Positions 7,774-19,889 of a DNA stretch of 26,547 bases are shown piece after piece. The translations under genes and the position numbers were made by a program. Origin of the DNA: Rodentolepis nana (Eukaryota > Platyhelminthes > Cestoda > Cyclophyllidea > Hymenolepididae); assembly GCA_900617975.1 (NCBI GenBank), contig UZAE01012910.1, positions 3,270 to 29,816 of the forward strand, written 5' to 3'. Every line of letters begins with the position of its first letter. The stretch's first letter is position 1. The notes beneath the pieces were generated by a model. It searched no databases. It worked only from the letters and a program-made list of their open reading frames with translations, and was not told the origin of the DNA.

Positions 7774-10530
7774 AATGAATTTAGCATATATTGCCTGAAT
7801 AGTTATTCTTCATTTACGTTTTGATTTGAGGCGATCAAACTGTTAAATTGAAATCTTGGATTGGATAGAGGGAATTGAATGAATGAATGAATTAATGTGC
7901 TAGTACAAAACAAAACGCAGTTATCGATTAATAAATTATATTGCTATAGCCAGTTGGTAGGGTTATAACGATATGAAGGTCGTAGCACCCTTTTGATTTA
8001 ATCCTTTAACGCCGAACTATTTTTTTAAAAATGTACCCAACCACACTCGCGCACGTCTCACGGCAGACTGATGCCACCGACGTGATGAGTTTTGGTGGTT
8101 TATCAGGCGAAGGCTATTGACCCGTATTGAACATGTTTCAAATGGCAATAGTGCCATCGGTTACGAGTGTGGTACCAATAGAGGTTATTCTGAAAGAGGA
8201 CCATACGGTCCTAAGGGTATTAAAGGATCGATTCTGAAAAAATGGAGACATTTTAATGAAGGTGGGAGCTTAGATAACTTGCTTATTGGAAATACACACT
8301 GACTAACTATTGGTCTACCGGTTTGGCGTGATCCTCACGACACGCCAGGATGGCAAGGGAGGAAGAAGGCAGCATCGAACAGAGTCTATTGAGAAAATCA
8401 GAAGTGATTAGGAATAAAGTGGGGAATTGGTGGCGATTAGCACTTAGGCGTAGTGTCTAGGCTGGGAGTGGAACTATGCGTTTTGAGGGGTGATAAACAA
8501 CCATAGGAGTGTTGTATAAGATAAAGTGGGGTGGGGGGGGGGGGGGGAGGTATATTGGCGGTTTCCAGCTTTAGCCACGATTTACTGAATTTCAAGCCAC
8601 TTCCTGTGCACGATAGAGAGAATGAAGGAGAGAGCTATTCTTGATAATAACTCGTTTGTATTTAACTAACTCACACAATTTAACATTTGAACCGAAAAGA
8701 AACTTTTATGTTAACGTTCACAGATTATGCATGAAGAGAAAAGAATTCAGTAATCTTTTTAAAAAACTGTCAGTCTCTAATTTCCGTATTCATTAATATC
8801 CACCTCAAATTTTCACCTCAAAATGGCTCACTTGGTATTAAATTCCCGAACCATATTTTATTTTTTTTGTGGTCAATGTCTTGTAGCCATAATTGCAATA
8901 ACTCAAGGAACCATGTTAGTTCTCCTACACAAGTAATGTCCTTATGTATCTCGAACCATAACTTGTGGTCATAACAATGAGTTATTGTCAAAAGTGAATC
9001 CTCGTGTTTTATTTTCGTTATTTCTTCTATTGGTGTAGTTCTTTTAAAGAGAAAATAAAATTCTCATTGTTTTGTCCATAGCACTGAAAAAATCCATTCT
9101 TTTTCACATACCCTGAGTTATATGTTGGTGTTGAGGCCGGTTAAACACAATTATTACTAAACAAAGTTACCAGATTGAACAAACTTACGCGGCTTGTTGC
9201 ACAATCGAGTTGCTTCGAGTATGTATGAAAATTCACGAGCCGTATATGTGTTTGTGTGCGTGCGTGTGTGCATGCGTGTGGATATAATCTGCAAAATATA
9301 ATTTTTTTGTTACAAGGCAATGACAGAAAAAGTGGGAGGGGTGGGGGGGGGGGGGGGGGGGGGGNNGGGACAAATATCAGGAGGCGAGTGAGGAAACATG
9401 TTGCCCGATTGCGTGACATCTTGTATTTTCCGACATTGGTTGTAGTCTCCTGCACTCAAACCCACTCAATATCCCCCCCTCCCCTCCGGGCTCTTCTAGT
9501 ACCCACACTTATTCTTACTCTTGTCATGAAGCAATGACAAAGCATTTCTTCCTCGCTATTTCTGAGGTTTACTTTTTCGCATGTGAAGCATATCATTCTT
9601 CGCTCCTTTTTTTGAATGCAAATGAACATAAACAAGCGTTGTTTAAAAGCATGAGCGATTGCGGAATAGGTGCATGTACAATGTCAATTTTATGACTTCA
9701 AATTATCTAATTTGAAAAGAAAAAAACGTTAAAAAGGAGGACAATTGAATGAATGAATTTCTAATTAGTCTAACACAGTCCAAAAACGGGTCTTTTCTTC
9801 CACTTTGCACACATTTTTGCTATTTTCTATATGCCCTAATGCTATGAAGCTTTAGGATTCCTTAGTTAATCAGTGTTTGCACTGCTCAGAGGTAGTTGAC
9901 CATTTGATTAATCTGATTTAAAATAGCCTTTGTCCCGTCTACCAAGACAGGTTACGAAGGGTCAAAATGTCAACTTTTCAGTTAATATGACTTTAATTGC
10001 CGAATTAATTTCTATCAAACAGTTTGATAATGAAGAGCTGTAACTAACTACAGCATAATTAATTCCACCATGAGAAAGAATAAGTGCTGTTTTTTTCTAC
10101 TCTTCATCCAAAGAAGATGAAGTCTTTTAACATTTACTTCCAGTAGCTAATCATGAAAAAGATTTGTTTAAATAGAACAAATGGTAAAATGGGGGGGGGG
10201 GGATTTTGTTCTAGAAACGAAATTTAAATGTATTAGTAATGCCAATAAATCAGCGGGATTCCATTTTTTACGCAAACGAAATTGCCCCCCCCCCGCCTCC
10301 AATTTATTAGTTTCTGAAAAGCATTTCAACTAATATGACCACCTTCTCGATGTCTCTGCTGTGAAAAAAATAAGCCTATTGTTATTCACCAAGTGGGCAA
10401 TTTTTCGTTATTTAAGAAAAAGGGCCTGTTTTCTACCTATTTCTTCTAACATTTAAAAAGCCCCTATTTAAACAATTATAGCTCCTGGGAATAAGAAATT
10501 GATTAATAAAATAAGCGTGCTAAATCTCAA
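7774..10530. other. Gene-poor region
   Basis: No supported gene. It holds a GAAT microsatellite (about 7877-7893), a GC-richer stretch at about 8000-8520 that may be an unrecognised repeat, G15 at 8533-8547, a GT-rich tract at 9246-9280, a G tract with two unresolved bases at 9343-9369, and G12 with C10 at 10191-10294. Frames inside the G tracts are artefacts. Confidence 0.5.
9343..9369 (+). repeat. G homopolymer with unresolved bases
   Basis: G22, two N (9365-9366), then GGG. The Ns show that sequencing or assembly failed inside the run, so its true length is unknown. Confidence 0.9.
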
Positions 10531-10546
10531 ACATATTTGTCGACAT

Positions 10547-10876
10547 ATTTATTTATTTATTTCAAATGGCAGGCGTTTTGATAGCTATCATTTGCCATTT
10601 AGCTGACTTCGGGCTTCACGGGGGGAAGGTTTATCAGAGTAGCAGAAAGTCGAGGGGTGGGGAAGAGAAGAGCGATTCACAGATGTAAAAGAGGCAAACA
10701 GACACAAAGGTAGAGAAAAAGGTAAGATGAGTACTGTGGAAGGGGTTGAATATGACATACAGTGGGGTGATGGTAGTTTTAAGTCAGAAGTCAACTGCCG
10801 GTTTATAGACTTTTTTGCCGTATGAGTATACGTTGCCCAGGGCGCACCACGTGGAGGTAAGTCTATCGCACACCCC
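10547..10876 (-). mobile_element. SINE copy 2, best-preserved insertion
   Basis: 330 bp, sense on the minus strand. A 16-bp target-site duplication with one mismatch (10531-10546 and 10877-10892, core ATATTTGTCGACAT) defines both ends exactly. The + strand begins with the complement of the tail, four TTTA units, and ends CGCACACCCC. The hairpin TGATAGCTATCA in the tail is a perfect 12-nt palindrome. Confidence 0.95.
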
Positions 10877-10892
10877 AAATATTTGTCGACAT

Positions 10893-11401
10893 AAAAATTA
10901 CGAATCGTTGCAAAGATTTTTATTCCATTCATATTGGTATGAACAAAGCTACTAATAGTCTATGGGAAGGACGAATGATCAAATCTGCTTGTGTTAACTC
11001 GAAAATTTAGAAATATTTCTCGTTTTTTTTGTGTGACTAAACGGCAGTCTCATTTAATATCAAAATTTTCGTAAAAACTATTTGTTTACCGGACGGAATT
11101 AAAAACTGCCCTTTTGCGCTTTTATTGAAGGCAAAGGCTTGATCTTCCTACCCCTGAATTTTACCCTAAAGCCAACAAAATTATTCCTAAATTTAGATTA
11201 TTAATAATTTTGAGTAAGGAATAAAGAAGTGATTGAAGAGTCATTATAGTTCATTTTGGGGGAAATTTAGTGAACTCCACTATGCTTCTACCATATTTTT
11301 AGTGTCCTGCTATCTTTATCCGAAATAAGTAAAGACGGAAATGGCACAAAAATCCAACTTTTCAAACCTCGTAACTTTGGTCCTAAAATACTTAGGGAGT
11401 A
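10893..11401. other. Spacer between two SINEs
   Basis: AT-rich, with no gene or element recognised. Confidence 0.4.
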
Positions 11402-11413
11402 ACGCTATAATGA

Positions 11414-11728
11414 TTTATTTATTTATTTATTTCAGATGGCGGGCGTTTCGATAGTAATCATTAGCCCTATAGCTAACTTCTGACTTCCCTGAGGCGAGGA
11501 ACATCAAAGTGAGAAAAAGTCGAAAGTGGGAACAGAAGAGTTATTCACAGATGTAAAAGAGGCCGGCGGAGACAATGGTATGGAAGAGGTAAGATGAGCA
11601 CTGTGAAATTAGTGAATTATGACATACAGTGAGGTGATGGTTGTTGGAAGTCAGAAGTCAACTGCCTGTTTTTATGAGTATACGTTGCCCAGGGTGCACC
11701 ACGTGGAGGTAAATCTATCGCATTCCTC
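11414..11728 (-). mobile_element. SINE copy C
   Basis: 315 bp, sense on the minus strand. The target-site duplication is 12 bp with one mismatch (11402-11413 and 11729-11740, ACGCT[A/C]TAATGA). The 5' end is mutated (CATTCCTC instead of CACACCCC on the + strand) and the tail hairpin has a mismatch, so it is older than copy 2. Confidence 0.9.
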
Positions 11729-11740
11729 ACGCTCTAATGA

Positions 11741-13234
11741 TAAAGGGCCCTAATTGCGATTGGATTGAAAAGAAAATTTTACTTTAATTTTAAATTTTCC
11801 ATCTTCTTTAAATATATTAATATTTTTTAAATACTTATGATTTTAAAATATACTTTTCAAATCCATTTGGCTCTGTTAAGATGATACCTAAGAAAAGTAT
11901 ATTTTGTTTAAATAGACTAAATTACGTATGTGCTATATCTGACCGATTACTGCTTTGATTTTCCCCGAACTGAATTTAAAAACTTAATTCAGTTATTAGA
12001 AGAAATATATTGCAGATGGCTTAATGAACTTCTTTTTGTAGCTTCAGCATTGTCGACATGAACTTGTAAAGTATTTAAAAGAGAGAATTTGGCAGTCAGA
12101 ACACATAATTATTTTAGTCAAATAATTGAACGCTTCACTTTAAATGTTTCAGAAAATTGTATAAAAATATACCACACAATGTGCAAAATCTTATATATTT
12201 CAATGCCAATATAACAATCCTTTATTATTGTTTTTAGTATAGGTAAAATACAAAGAATAAGTATATATGCAGTTTTCAGGCTTTAAGATTACTAGACACT
12301 TTCGATCAATCTGAAAACTGTCAGAAATTCATGAGTTAAAATTCAGTTTAAGGTGTAGAAATTCGACTTAAGCTGAAAAATTTAAACATTAGATGTGCGC
12401 ATCCATGAATCTCAATTTGTATCCTTAAAGGCCTCAATTAATTCTCTTTAAATTTGGGTAATCTGTAATCTGGCCAGGTTATACAACTTCAAATAAGACA
12501 CTCATTGTAGGCGGAGAAATTGAAATTTGAGGGTTTGAATGTTGACGGTATAGGCTGATGTAATGGCCTAACCTTCCTTCTCCTAGATAAGCAATACAAG
12601 TGGCATGAGCAACCATGGAATTGGAATAACTGCAACACAAACTTTAACTATTAAAGACAGGAACTCATAGCAAAACTGAAGGGTTTAGATATGAAAGCTG
12701 GGTTTTGGGTAATACGGATATTTCTTCCTAGCTGCAAGCAAACAACTCAGTGGCCACAGATTTCAAGCAGAGATGCTTGATCTATTGAGTTAATGACAAA
12801 TTTCCACTGAATTCTCCTCTTCATCCTCTTAATGGACTAGCTAGTCATTTCTCGAATTCCGTTGTTAACCGATAATTGAAACGCCAACTGTCATTTTAGT
12901 TAATTGTTATGAGTTAAAGCAGTAAGAGCATGTGTCTTTTTCTCCTGAAGTCATTGACAAAATAACTTATCCATGATCCTTATATCTTACACTGCCTTTT
13001 AAATGGCTACCCTTTTCACCTTCTCCTCTAATAATTTTGAACATGGCAAAATATCAAAAAGCCTTTCCTGGCGGTCGTTGAACGACGGAAATAGATCAAA
13101 TTCATAAATATGTGCCAAGTCATTAGGATTAGGAGGTAAAAATTCTGAGAATTTTCCTATAGGTGGCATGGCATGCCTCATAATTGAGGCATGGGGATAA
13201 TATTACTCATGACCTCAGTAGTTACATAACAAAA
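11741..13234. other. Gene-poor AT-rich region
   Basis: About 1.5 kb with no recognisable coding region, repeat family member or RNA gene. A 60-codon minus frame at 12999-13181 has no supporting features. Confidence 0.4.
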
Positions 13235-13568
13235 TTTATTATTTATTTATATAAAATGGTGCAGGCTTTATGATAGTTATCATTAGCCATTTTGTTCACT
13301 TCGGGCTACACAGAGGAGGGAACATCAAAATCACAAGGTCGAGGGGGATGAGGTAGAAAAAGTGATTCACAGATGTAAAAGAGCTGATAGACACGAAGGT
13401 AGAGAAAAAAGTAAAGTGAGGTGAGTACCGCGCAAGTGGGGGAAAATGACATACAGTAAGGTAGTGGCAGTTTGAAGTCAGAAGTCAACTGCCGGCCGGT
13501 AGACTTTTCGCAGTATGAGTATACGTTACCAGGTGGCACCACGTGGAGGTAATTCTATCGCACACCCC
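13235..13568 (-). mobile_element. SINE copy D
   Basis: Full length, sense on the minus strand, from a TTTATTATTTATTTAT tail complement to CGCACACCCC. No clean target-site duplication is seen; a degraded one may be CATGACCTCAGT (from 13208) against CATGTCATCAGT after the element. The tail hairpin TGATA-TATCA is intact. Confidence 0.88.
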
Positions 13569-15957
13569 ATGTCATCAGTGTATTGTACTTCAAACGGAAA
13601 TACTGACAACCACATAAAGTAATGCCATCAATAACCTTCATTACCTGATTCAAAACTCCTTTGGCCGTTCAATATCACTCTACAATATGTGCCAACTATC
13701 ATGCCTACGCGGATACTAGTTGTCAAAAGAATTAACAGAAAGAAGAATATTAAATAAACTGAAAATGAACAGAGGTAAATAAATTCTAAAACGCAAGAAT
13801 AAATAGAGTAACACATACATACTTTAACTGATTCCTTGCTCTACAAGCAGATAAAAGTTTTTTCTGTTCCTTTGTCCATTAACAGCGTCGTACACGCATC
13901 TTTCCTCTCAAGGCACAGTCCACTTGTTCTTGCCCCGTAATCCTACTTTCTCTCCCGGCAAAAAATATCGAATAAAGTGCTTTAAACATCTCAAGTAAAC
14001 ATGTGGCATTCTCGATCAAGAGACTTGAAAGGCAAAAAACAAGTTTGAGGGGCCAGAGCGTTTTGAAATTGTTTAAAAATTCTTACATAATAAACAGTCA
14101 AGATAATAAATACGCAGGTTCCTCAATTAATCACTAATAAGTACCCTTTCTGCTCTACTCTCCCCTTTTTAGTAATTCCGCAAAAGACTCAGGTTTATTA
14201 ACCACAATGACCAAACGAAAAATTTCCTTATTAAGCAGTACGAAATATTGGTATTTAACAAATGAATATTGAAGGCGGTGATTAAATTTCTTTATTGCCA
14301 ACGCCCTTGGCACAATTGATATTTCCAGCTGGTATTAACCAGAGAAAAGTGCATGAGCTAGAGAGAATTTTTAAACGCAGATCGTAGTCATAATGAGTGA
14401 GCAAAGAATTTAGAAGATCCTGCAGTTACCATTATTTTCATAGGTTTGAATTATGCGATTCGTGAGGCTGCAATGCTCGATCTACGCTATTTGACTTAGA
14501 GATTTATGGCTGAAGTTATGCACACCATACTCAGAGCTCATTGGTGGGTTAATTTATTTCAATGGTGATTAATTTATAACACTAGAAGGGACTATCGGCA
14601 GAGCACTCAAACTCTTATAAAACCGTTAGACTAGGGTTTGGGAATGCTTCGCTCTAATTCATTCACACTCTTTTTACTGTTATTACTTCCAGGCCTAATC
14701 ACTTCCTCAGTTAACAGGCTGGTTGGTTAGGGGCAAGGTATCATGGTTCCTTCTTTAATCAGTCAGACTTAACCCCTACGTCAGACCATTTCGTTCACTG
14801 GGTTTGCTTTGGTAGGCATCGAACTCAAGCTCTCTGTCATCTTATGCAATCACTGCTGATCATCTGACAAGGTAATTAATGATTTCCATCAATTAGATTT
14901 CATTTCCTAATCATTATAAGACTGCATAATTTACTGTGATTTGAATTAATTCACTTCAATATAATTAAATCTCTTGTGTTTGTCTAATTTTAAGTTTAAT
15001 TTGATCAGGAGGGGGGTTTCATTTGTATTTCTACTAAAAATTTTAAAAACAATGTTAGAAATAACAGGATTATATAAATAATTTCATAATATGAGTGCAT
15101 ATTAACGAATTTCAAAAATGGGAAAAAATCACTTAAAATTCTACTCGAAAAAACAAAAATATAAATAATATAAATACAGTTAAAACAATGAGTTTCCTCC
15201 ATTGGCTGATTAGAATGCAAACGGAAATTTTCAAAACCCATTGAGTAACACAATTAAACATAGAAAAATTTTTTATGAAATGCCATTTTATGAAATAATA
15301 AATGGAAAATAAACAATTTTCTTGATGGAATCTTACAAAAAGGAAAGTGTTCCACTAAATAAGTACATTTGAAGGAGTTCATATAAAACAGGGCCGAACT
15401 CTAACAGTCAGACGACATAAATTTCCATGCACCAAACAAACTTTAACATTTATTATTATATATTGATAAATTACCAGTGCGGACATTACATCATCTATGT
15501 GGAAGCCAAAGTAATTCCATGAAGCATAAAAAGTTTTATTTAATAAAATAAAATTGGCAGAAGAAGCAGCGACCAAAATGCGAAATAAAATTTAGCATTT
15601 AGAGAATTTCATGAAGTGTACTTTATTTACCTGAAATATTTACCGTGTTAATTTCGTAAATAGAAGAGTAATTAACTAATTTCTTATTAAAAATTTTGCA
15701 ATGATAGAAAACACTGATAAATTTCTACTTCAGGAAGCCCTTACACCCCGATTCGAATTTAAAGCTTTAAATTAATAAAGACACGCACGGTTTTAATCTT
15801 TTCAAGAGGATGGATACACATTTGTTGAAAACATTCTTTGTTTACGTAGTTACTAAGGCAAGTTTCACATGAAAACATAAAAGATGTTCGCTTGAGGTAT
15901 GCCTGATGTGTCGCAAAATATTTGACATTAATTTAAATAAAAATGGTATCTATGACT
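13569..15957. other. Gene-poor AT-rich region
   Basis: About 2.4 kb without a supported gene. The minus-strand frames here are rich in hydrophobic residues, as expected from AT-rich DNA. A stretch near 14690-14880 has a more balanced composition and may be an old tRNA-like repeat on the minus strand. Confidence 0.4.
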
Positions 15958-15966
15958 AATTTGAAT

Positions 15967-16263
15967 AATTTATTAATTTATTTATATCAAATGGTTATCT
16001 TTAGTCCTTTAGTTGACTTCAGGCTTCACAGTGGGGAAGAAACATCAAAGTGAAAAAAGTCGAGAGGGGAAGGGGGAACAGAAGAGTTTCAAAGATGTAA
16101 AAGTAGAAAAAAGGTGAGTACCATGGAAGAAGTCGAATTTGACATACAGTGGGGTCATGGTAGTTTGAAGTGAGAAGTCAACTGCCAGTTAATAGGCCTT
16201 TTTGCCGTATGAGTATATGTTGCCCAGGGTGCACCATGCGGAGGCAAGTCTATTGCACACACC
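15967..16263 (-). mobile_element. SINE copy E
   Basis: 297 bp, sense on the minus strand, with a 9-bp target-site duplication AATTTGAAT (15958-15966 and 16264-16272). It has a deletion across the tail hairpin and a change of GGAGGTAAGT to GGAGGCAAGT at the 5' end. Confidence 0.9.
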
Positions 16264-16272
16264 AATTTGAAT

Positions 16273-16711
16273 CATAATTAAGTAGATATCCGAGACAGGT
16301 TTTACAATATGATAATTTGAAAAAAGAATGATTGAACAGAAAGTTAGGAGAGTAGTTTTAGAATTTTACTCAAATTCTAGACAATGGATAAAATATTTTG
16401 GTAACTTAGAGGTCTCGAATAGTCGTTAATAGTGTGCTAAAGTTGTGTCAGAATAAATCATCGGTAAATAAATAAAATCTATAGACACCTCGATTATCAT
16501 GCTTTTAAGCTGTTTACAGAATCACAGGTTAAAATCCTACCATGTATTCAGAACAACATTTTAAAGCCAAATTAAGATTCAATCAAGTTGATCAGTCACT
16601 TAAAGAGAATAATTACTCAAATGGCAAGAAATATATTGGAAATCACCTTGATCCACAGTGGTTGAAGGGCACTAAGGAGAGATTTACTTTATTAATCAAA
16701 TTTTACGTTGA
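16273..16711. other. Spacer before a LINE fragment
   Basis: A frame starting at ATG 16542 gives a hydrophilic peptide (MYSEQHFKAKLRFNQVDQSL and onward) for about 56 codons before entering the LINE fragment in the wrong phase. I do not recognise it and cannot tell it from chance. Confidence 0.3.
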
Positions 16712-17156
16712 AATGTCGGCCGATGTCTTTCCATACAATGGAGACCTTAATCAGGAGAGAATTCAAAACCTCAAGGTGCAATGAAATTAAAGCTCGAACA
16801 AAGGAGAAACAGTGAACAGTAGCACCCTCCAACATAGCGAACTGGCCAAGAATCGAAGCCGTTGTTGAGTTTAGACTACGTACCGGACACGATTGCTTGG
16901 CAAAACACCTTCACAGATTGGAAGTATACACTCAACCCACATGCTCTCTATGTAACCTACAGGAGGAAATGGAGAAGACCCACCTGATTCGGTGTCCAGC
17001 CCTAAAGACAACGACGGAAAGCCAGAGATACTGGAAAGCAAGAAGGCAGCTAATGAACTGCTATTAATTAACTGCTATAAATGTACCCCCACCCATGGGG
17101 AAGCTGAAGTCAAAGTTTAAATAAATATCATAAAGCCCGCAATTGAAATAAAACGT
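16712..17156 (+). mobile_element. 5'-truncated LINE copy, 3' end only
   Basis: This matches the 3' part of the LINE at 21398-21850, from the segment after RNase H through the 3' UTR and a GAAATAAAA tail. The 5' truncation is typical of target-primed insertion. An imperfect flanking repeat ACGTT[G/T]AAA (from 16705 and from 17153) may be the target-site duplication. The 3' UTR has lost a short segment (GGACTAATG) that the longer copy has. Confidence 0.9.
16716..17067 (+). pseudogene. LINE ORF C-terminal end, disrupted
   Basis: In frame it reads SFHTMETLIRREF onward to PTCSLCNLQEEMEKTHLIRC and RYWKARRQLMNCY, ending with TAA at 17065-17067. One internal stop replaces a Trp codon (EKQ-stop-TV). 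The C-x2-C-x9-H-x3-C motif near the end is intact. This copy shows where the ORF naturally ends, which the longer copy hides behind a premature stop. Confidence 0.85.
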
Positions 17157-17163
17157 TTAAAAG

Positions 17164-19272
17164 TTTACTGTAACCGAATTTACGTTAAGAAAAATTTATT
17201 TAAGAAAGTGCACTTCAAAGGAGCTCTGCAAAAGTTGGGATGATTAACAAATTCAGTAACAACTTAAGTTACAGTGAAGTGCTGAAATACATATTCGGAG
17301 AAGAAACATTGAAATAAACATTCAACAGTTTTTTTTCGAAATCAGAATTTTCGCGCCTGTTTAGCATATGCTTAGGCTAAAATTTTAATAAATTTGTTCC
17401 TACTTTGGGATTTCTCTAAATATCCATAAGATGCATAGAGGGTGCTTGTAATTTAATTAATATATAATATAATAATTTCCAGAGTTTCTTTCAGAAGAAA
17501 AGTCTTGAGAGGGTTTCAGTCAAAAAAAACAGAAGAAATTGCGTATTCTATGCAGTTTAATTGAATCCTCAAATAAATTTTGAAATTTCCAAAATATAGG
17601 AGTCAGTTTATGCAAAATGGGTTGTCTAAAAGTGATAGAAGTTACTTTTTAGAGAAAAACCATCGTTCTGGTGTAAATAATCAGTTAACGTTGGTACTGC
17701 AGTTTAAAATACGAAAATTCAAAAAATGATGAGACAAAAAATACTTTTAATTAAAAACTCACCTCTGTCTAGAGGGCGATAGAAATTTATTTTTAATTTA
17801 GGAAAAGCTTAACCGTACTTTTCTCGTTTAAGCTACTCCGGAAATAAAAAAAATGTTTTAGAATTTAATTTTATTAAAAACCCCTTCAGGCATAAAATAC
17901 TATGTCCGATAATGTTTTTTCGTTTAGTTAAAACTAAGAGAAATCAAAGACTTATACCATTAAATGAAGTATTTAACAAGCTTAAATTGAATAATTCTCA
18001 CAAATAATTATTTATTTGAGTTATTAAAACGTCTTTATTCCCCGACCCGCCAACGGAAGAATGCACCAATTAAAATGTTATGGTCGACTTGAAAACCGAC
18101 TTTGAGTATTTCGAACAAAAATTGCGGACATAAACCAAACAACTTACAGAATTTTTAGTAAGCTTTTATCACTTTTGTGAAAATGAACAAATTAATAGTT
18201 TCAATAATCATATATGGTGCGAGATTTCAAATCTTCAGGCTTTATTTTATGCAACCATTCAATCCCCATTACATCTATGAATGCACTGATTGGTTGCTTT
18301 TTCAATTGTTTTATCACGATTGAAGGTAGCCCTGATTTCTCTGGTATTTCTAGGTGTAAAACATGCCATCCAATGTCTAGAAGCAGAAATTCTTGAAATT
18401 AAATGTTAAAAAAAATGCGCAGTAAAGAAGATGAATCCCCAAAGGTGAAAGTTTAGGAAATTGAGGAGAACTTTAACTTAAAGATATTTAAAACCTATCC
18501 TCGGTTTTCATAAAATGATTCACTGTTAAATCACCTCATTTCATAATTGAATTAGGCAAAGAAAAGAGATTCGTAATTTTAAATAAATTAGGCATCCAGC
18601 TTCTTAATATACAATCAAAGAGCTATTTATACCCAATGACCAATATATACGGGTTTCCTCTACCAAATTAGTGGAATTGAAGCAAGCTCGTGTATTAAAG
18701 CCATTAAAAAATGGCCACTTCTAATGAATTGAATTATTTATTAGTCGGAAACGCATTTTTGCGTTTTCAATGCCATTTCGCACTGCCCAAATTTATGAGA
18801 TCGCAACGCCGTCATGTTTTGGGGGTAATATGTTCCATTTTGTGCGCCCCAACAAATGAAGCCGCGAAATGACAATCAATCATGATCGCTGGCGGCGGGG
18901 GGGGGAGGGGAGGTGTTTTATTTAGATTTTACATTAACAAATGCAAATAAATCCTGAGTAAATGTAACATTCAGTGTTATCTGCGTTAAGGGAGTTTGTC
19001 CGTTTTACAAAACTTTCAATTCCTTACCATTATTTGGACATGAATTGCATCTAAAATAAAATTCAGCAATTTCAGTTCTTGAACTATTTCCCACTTCTTA
19101 AATTAATATCACCTGAACCCACCTCACTATGGTGTCTTTGAGTCGATTTACTGTTCATGATTTTAACTGCGTCAAAAGTGACGATGTTCTTGATGGGCAT
19201 CCATTGCAAAGCCATAACCATGCGTGATGACAAAGTTTTCAACTTAAAAAAGCGACGAGAAGTTTCGAGGGA
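17164..19272. other. Gene-poor AT-rich region
   Basis: About 2.1 kb with no supported gene or SINE. A GC-richer island at about 18760-18905 ends in a G9 tract; its function is not visible. Confidence 0.4.
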
Positions 19273-19296
19273 GGGGGGGGGGGGGGGGGGGGGGGG
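19273..19296 (+). repeat. G24 homopolymer next to a SINE
   Basis: 24 G, followed directly by TTTGAAGTCAACTG, which matches an internal part of the SINE (complement of CAGTTGACTTCAAA). The run may have grown from a SINE fragment. Confidence 0.85.
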
Positions 19297-19318
19297 TTTG
19301 AAGTCAACTGAATGAAAA

Positions 19319-19530
19319 TATTTATTTATATCAAGTGGCAGTCGTTATGCTAGTTAGCATTAGCCCTTTAGTTGACTTCAGGCTTCACAGAGGGGAAGGA
19401 ACATCAGAGTGGAAAAAATGTCGAGAGGGAGGGAACAGAAGAGTGTTTGAAAGATGTAAAAGAGGAAGAGAAAAAGGCAAGGTGAGTACTGTGAAGTAGT
19501 GGAATATGACATAGAGGGTGGGGGTGATGG
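19319..19530 (-). mobile_element. SINE copy F, 5' truncated
   Basis: Only the tail and body remain. The + strand starts TATTTATTTATATCAAGTGG and stops after GGGGGTGATGG, so about 100 nt of the SINE 5' end are absent. No target-site duplication is evident. Its tail hairpin is TGCTA-GT-TAGCA (19348-19359): both arms differ from the usual TGATA/TATCA but still pair. Confidence 0.85.
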
Positions 19531-19789
19531 CATTTCCTAATACTCTGGAAGAGTTACGCCTATTCAAAAGTCTCTACTAAAACATTTGTCATACTGTAAG
19601 GTTTCAAAGAAGGGTAAAGATTTAGGACAACAATATGAATGGAGAATTGAAATTTCATTAGTTGTTGGGACTTTTTGCATCCACCCTGTGGTCATTTTAA
19701 AATAGTTTGCAACATAAACACCATACAGCAATGAAAACCTGATATGACTATATAGATCACGTAAGCGACAGTGATAGAATAATTTAAAA

Positions 19790-19889
19790 GGACAAAATGA
19801 TCCGAGTCCAGAAAATCCTACAAACCTATGATGCAGACATTTTCACAATTATAGAAGCAAACCTTTCGGTTGACAGACTGAAATAATAC
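19790..19889 (+). pseudogene. LINE endonuclease fragment
   Basis: About 100 nt that align without gaps to 20030-20129 of the adjacent LINE, offset 240. It encodes the start of the endonuclease domain (YDADIFTIIEANLSVDRLK) and then a stop. It is a relic of a second copy lying directly upstream. Confidence 0.85.

Noticed and set aside
8117..8302. 61-codon + strand frame in a GC-richer block
   Set aside because: No recognisable motif; the block looks more like an unclassified repeat than a gene.
9141..9537. Frames encoding poly-proline or poly-glycine on both strands
   Set aside because: Produced by the G homopolymer with unresolved bases.
10588..10932. A 114-codon minus strand frame (GCAIDLPPRGAPWATYTHTA)
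   Set aside because: It is the SINE sense strand read as protein. The same peptide recurs in copies 1 and G and simply reflects the SINE 5' end; nothing suggests it is translated.
13628..13816. Hydrophobic minus strand frame resembling a membrane protein
   Set aside because: Phe/Ile/Leu-rich frames are common in AT-rich DNA; no start context, splice sites or family motif.
15005..15253. 82-codon hydrophobic minus strand frame
   Set aside because: Same reason: composition-driven, no supporting signal.
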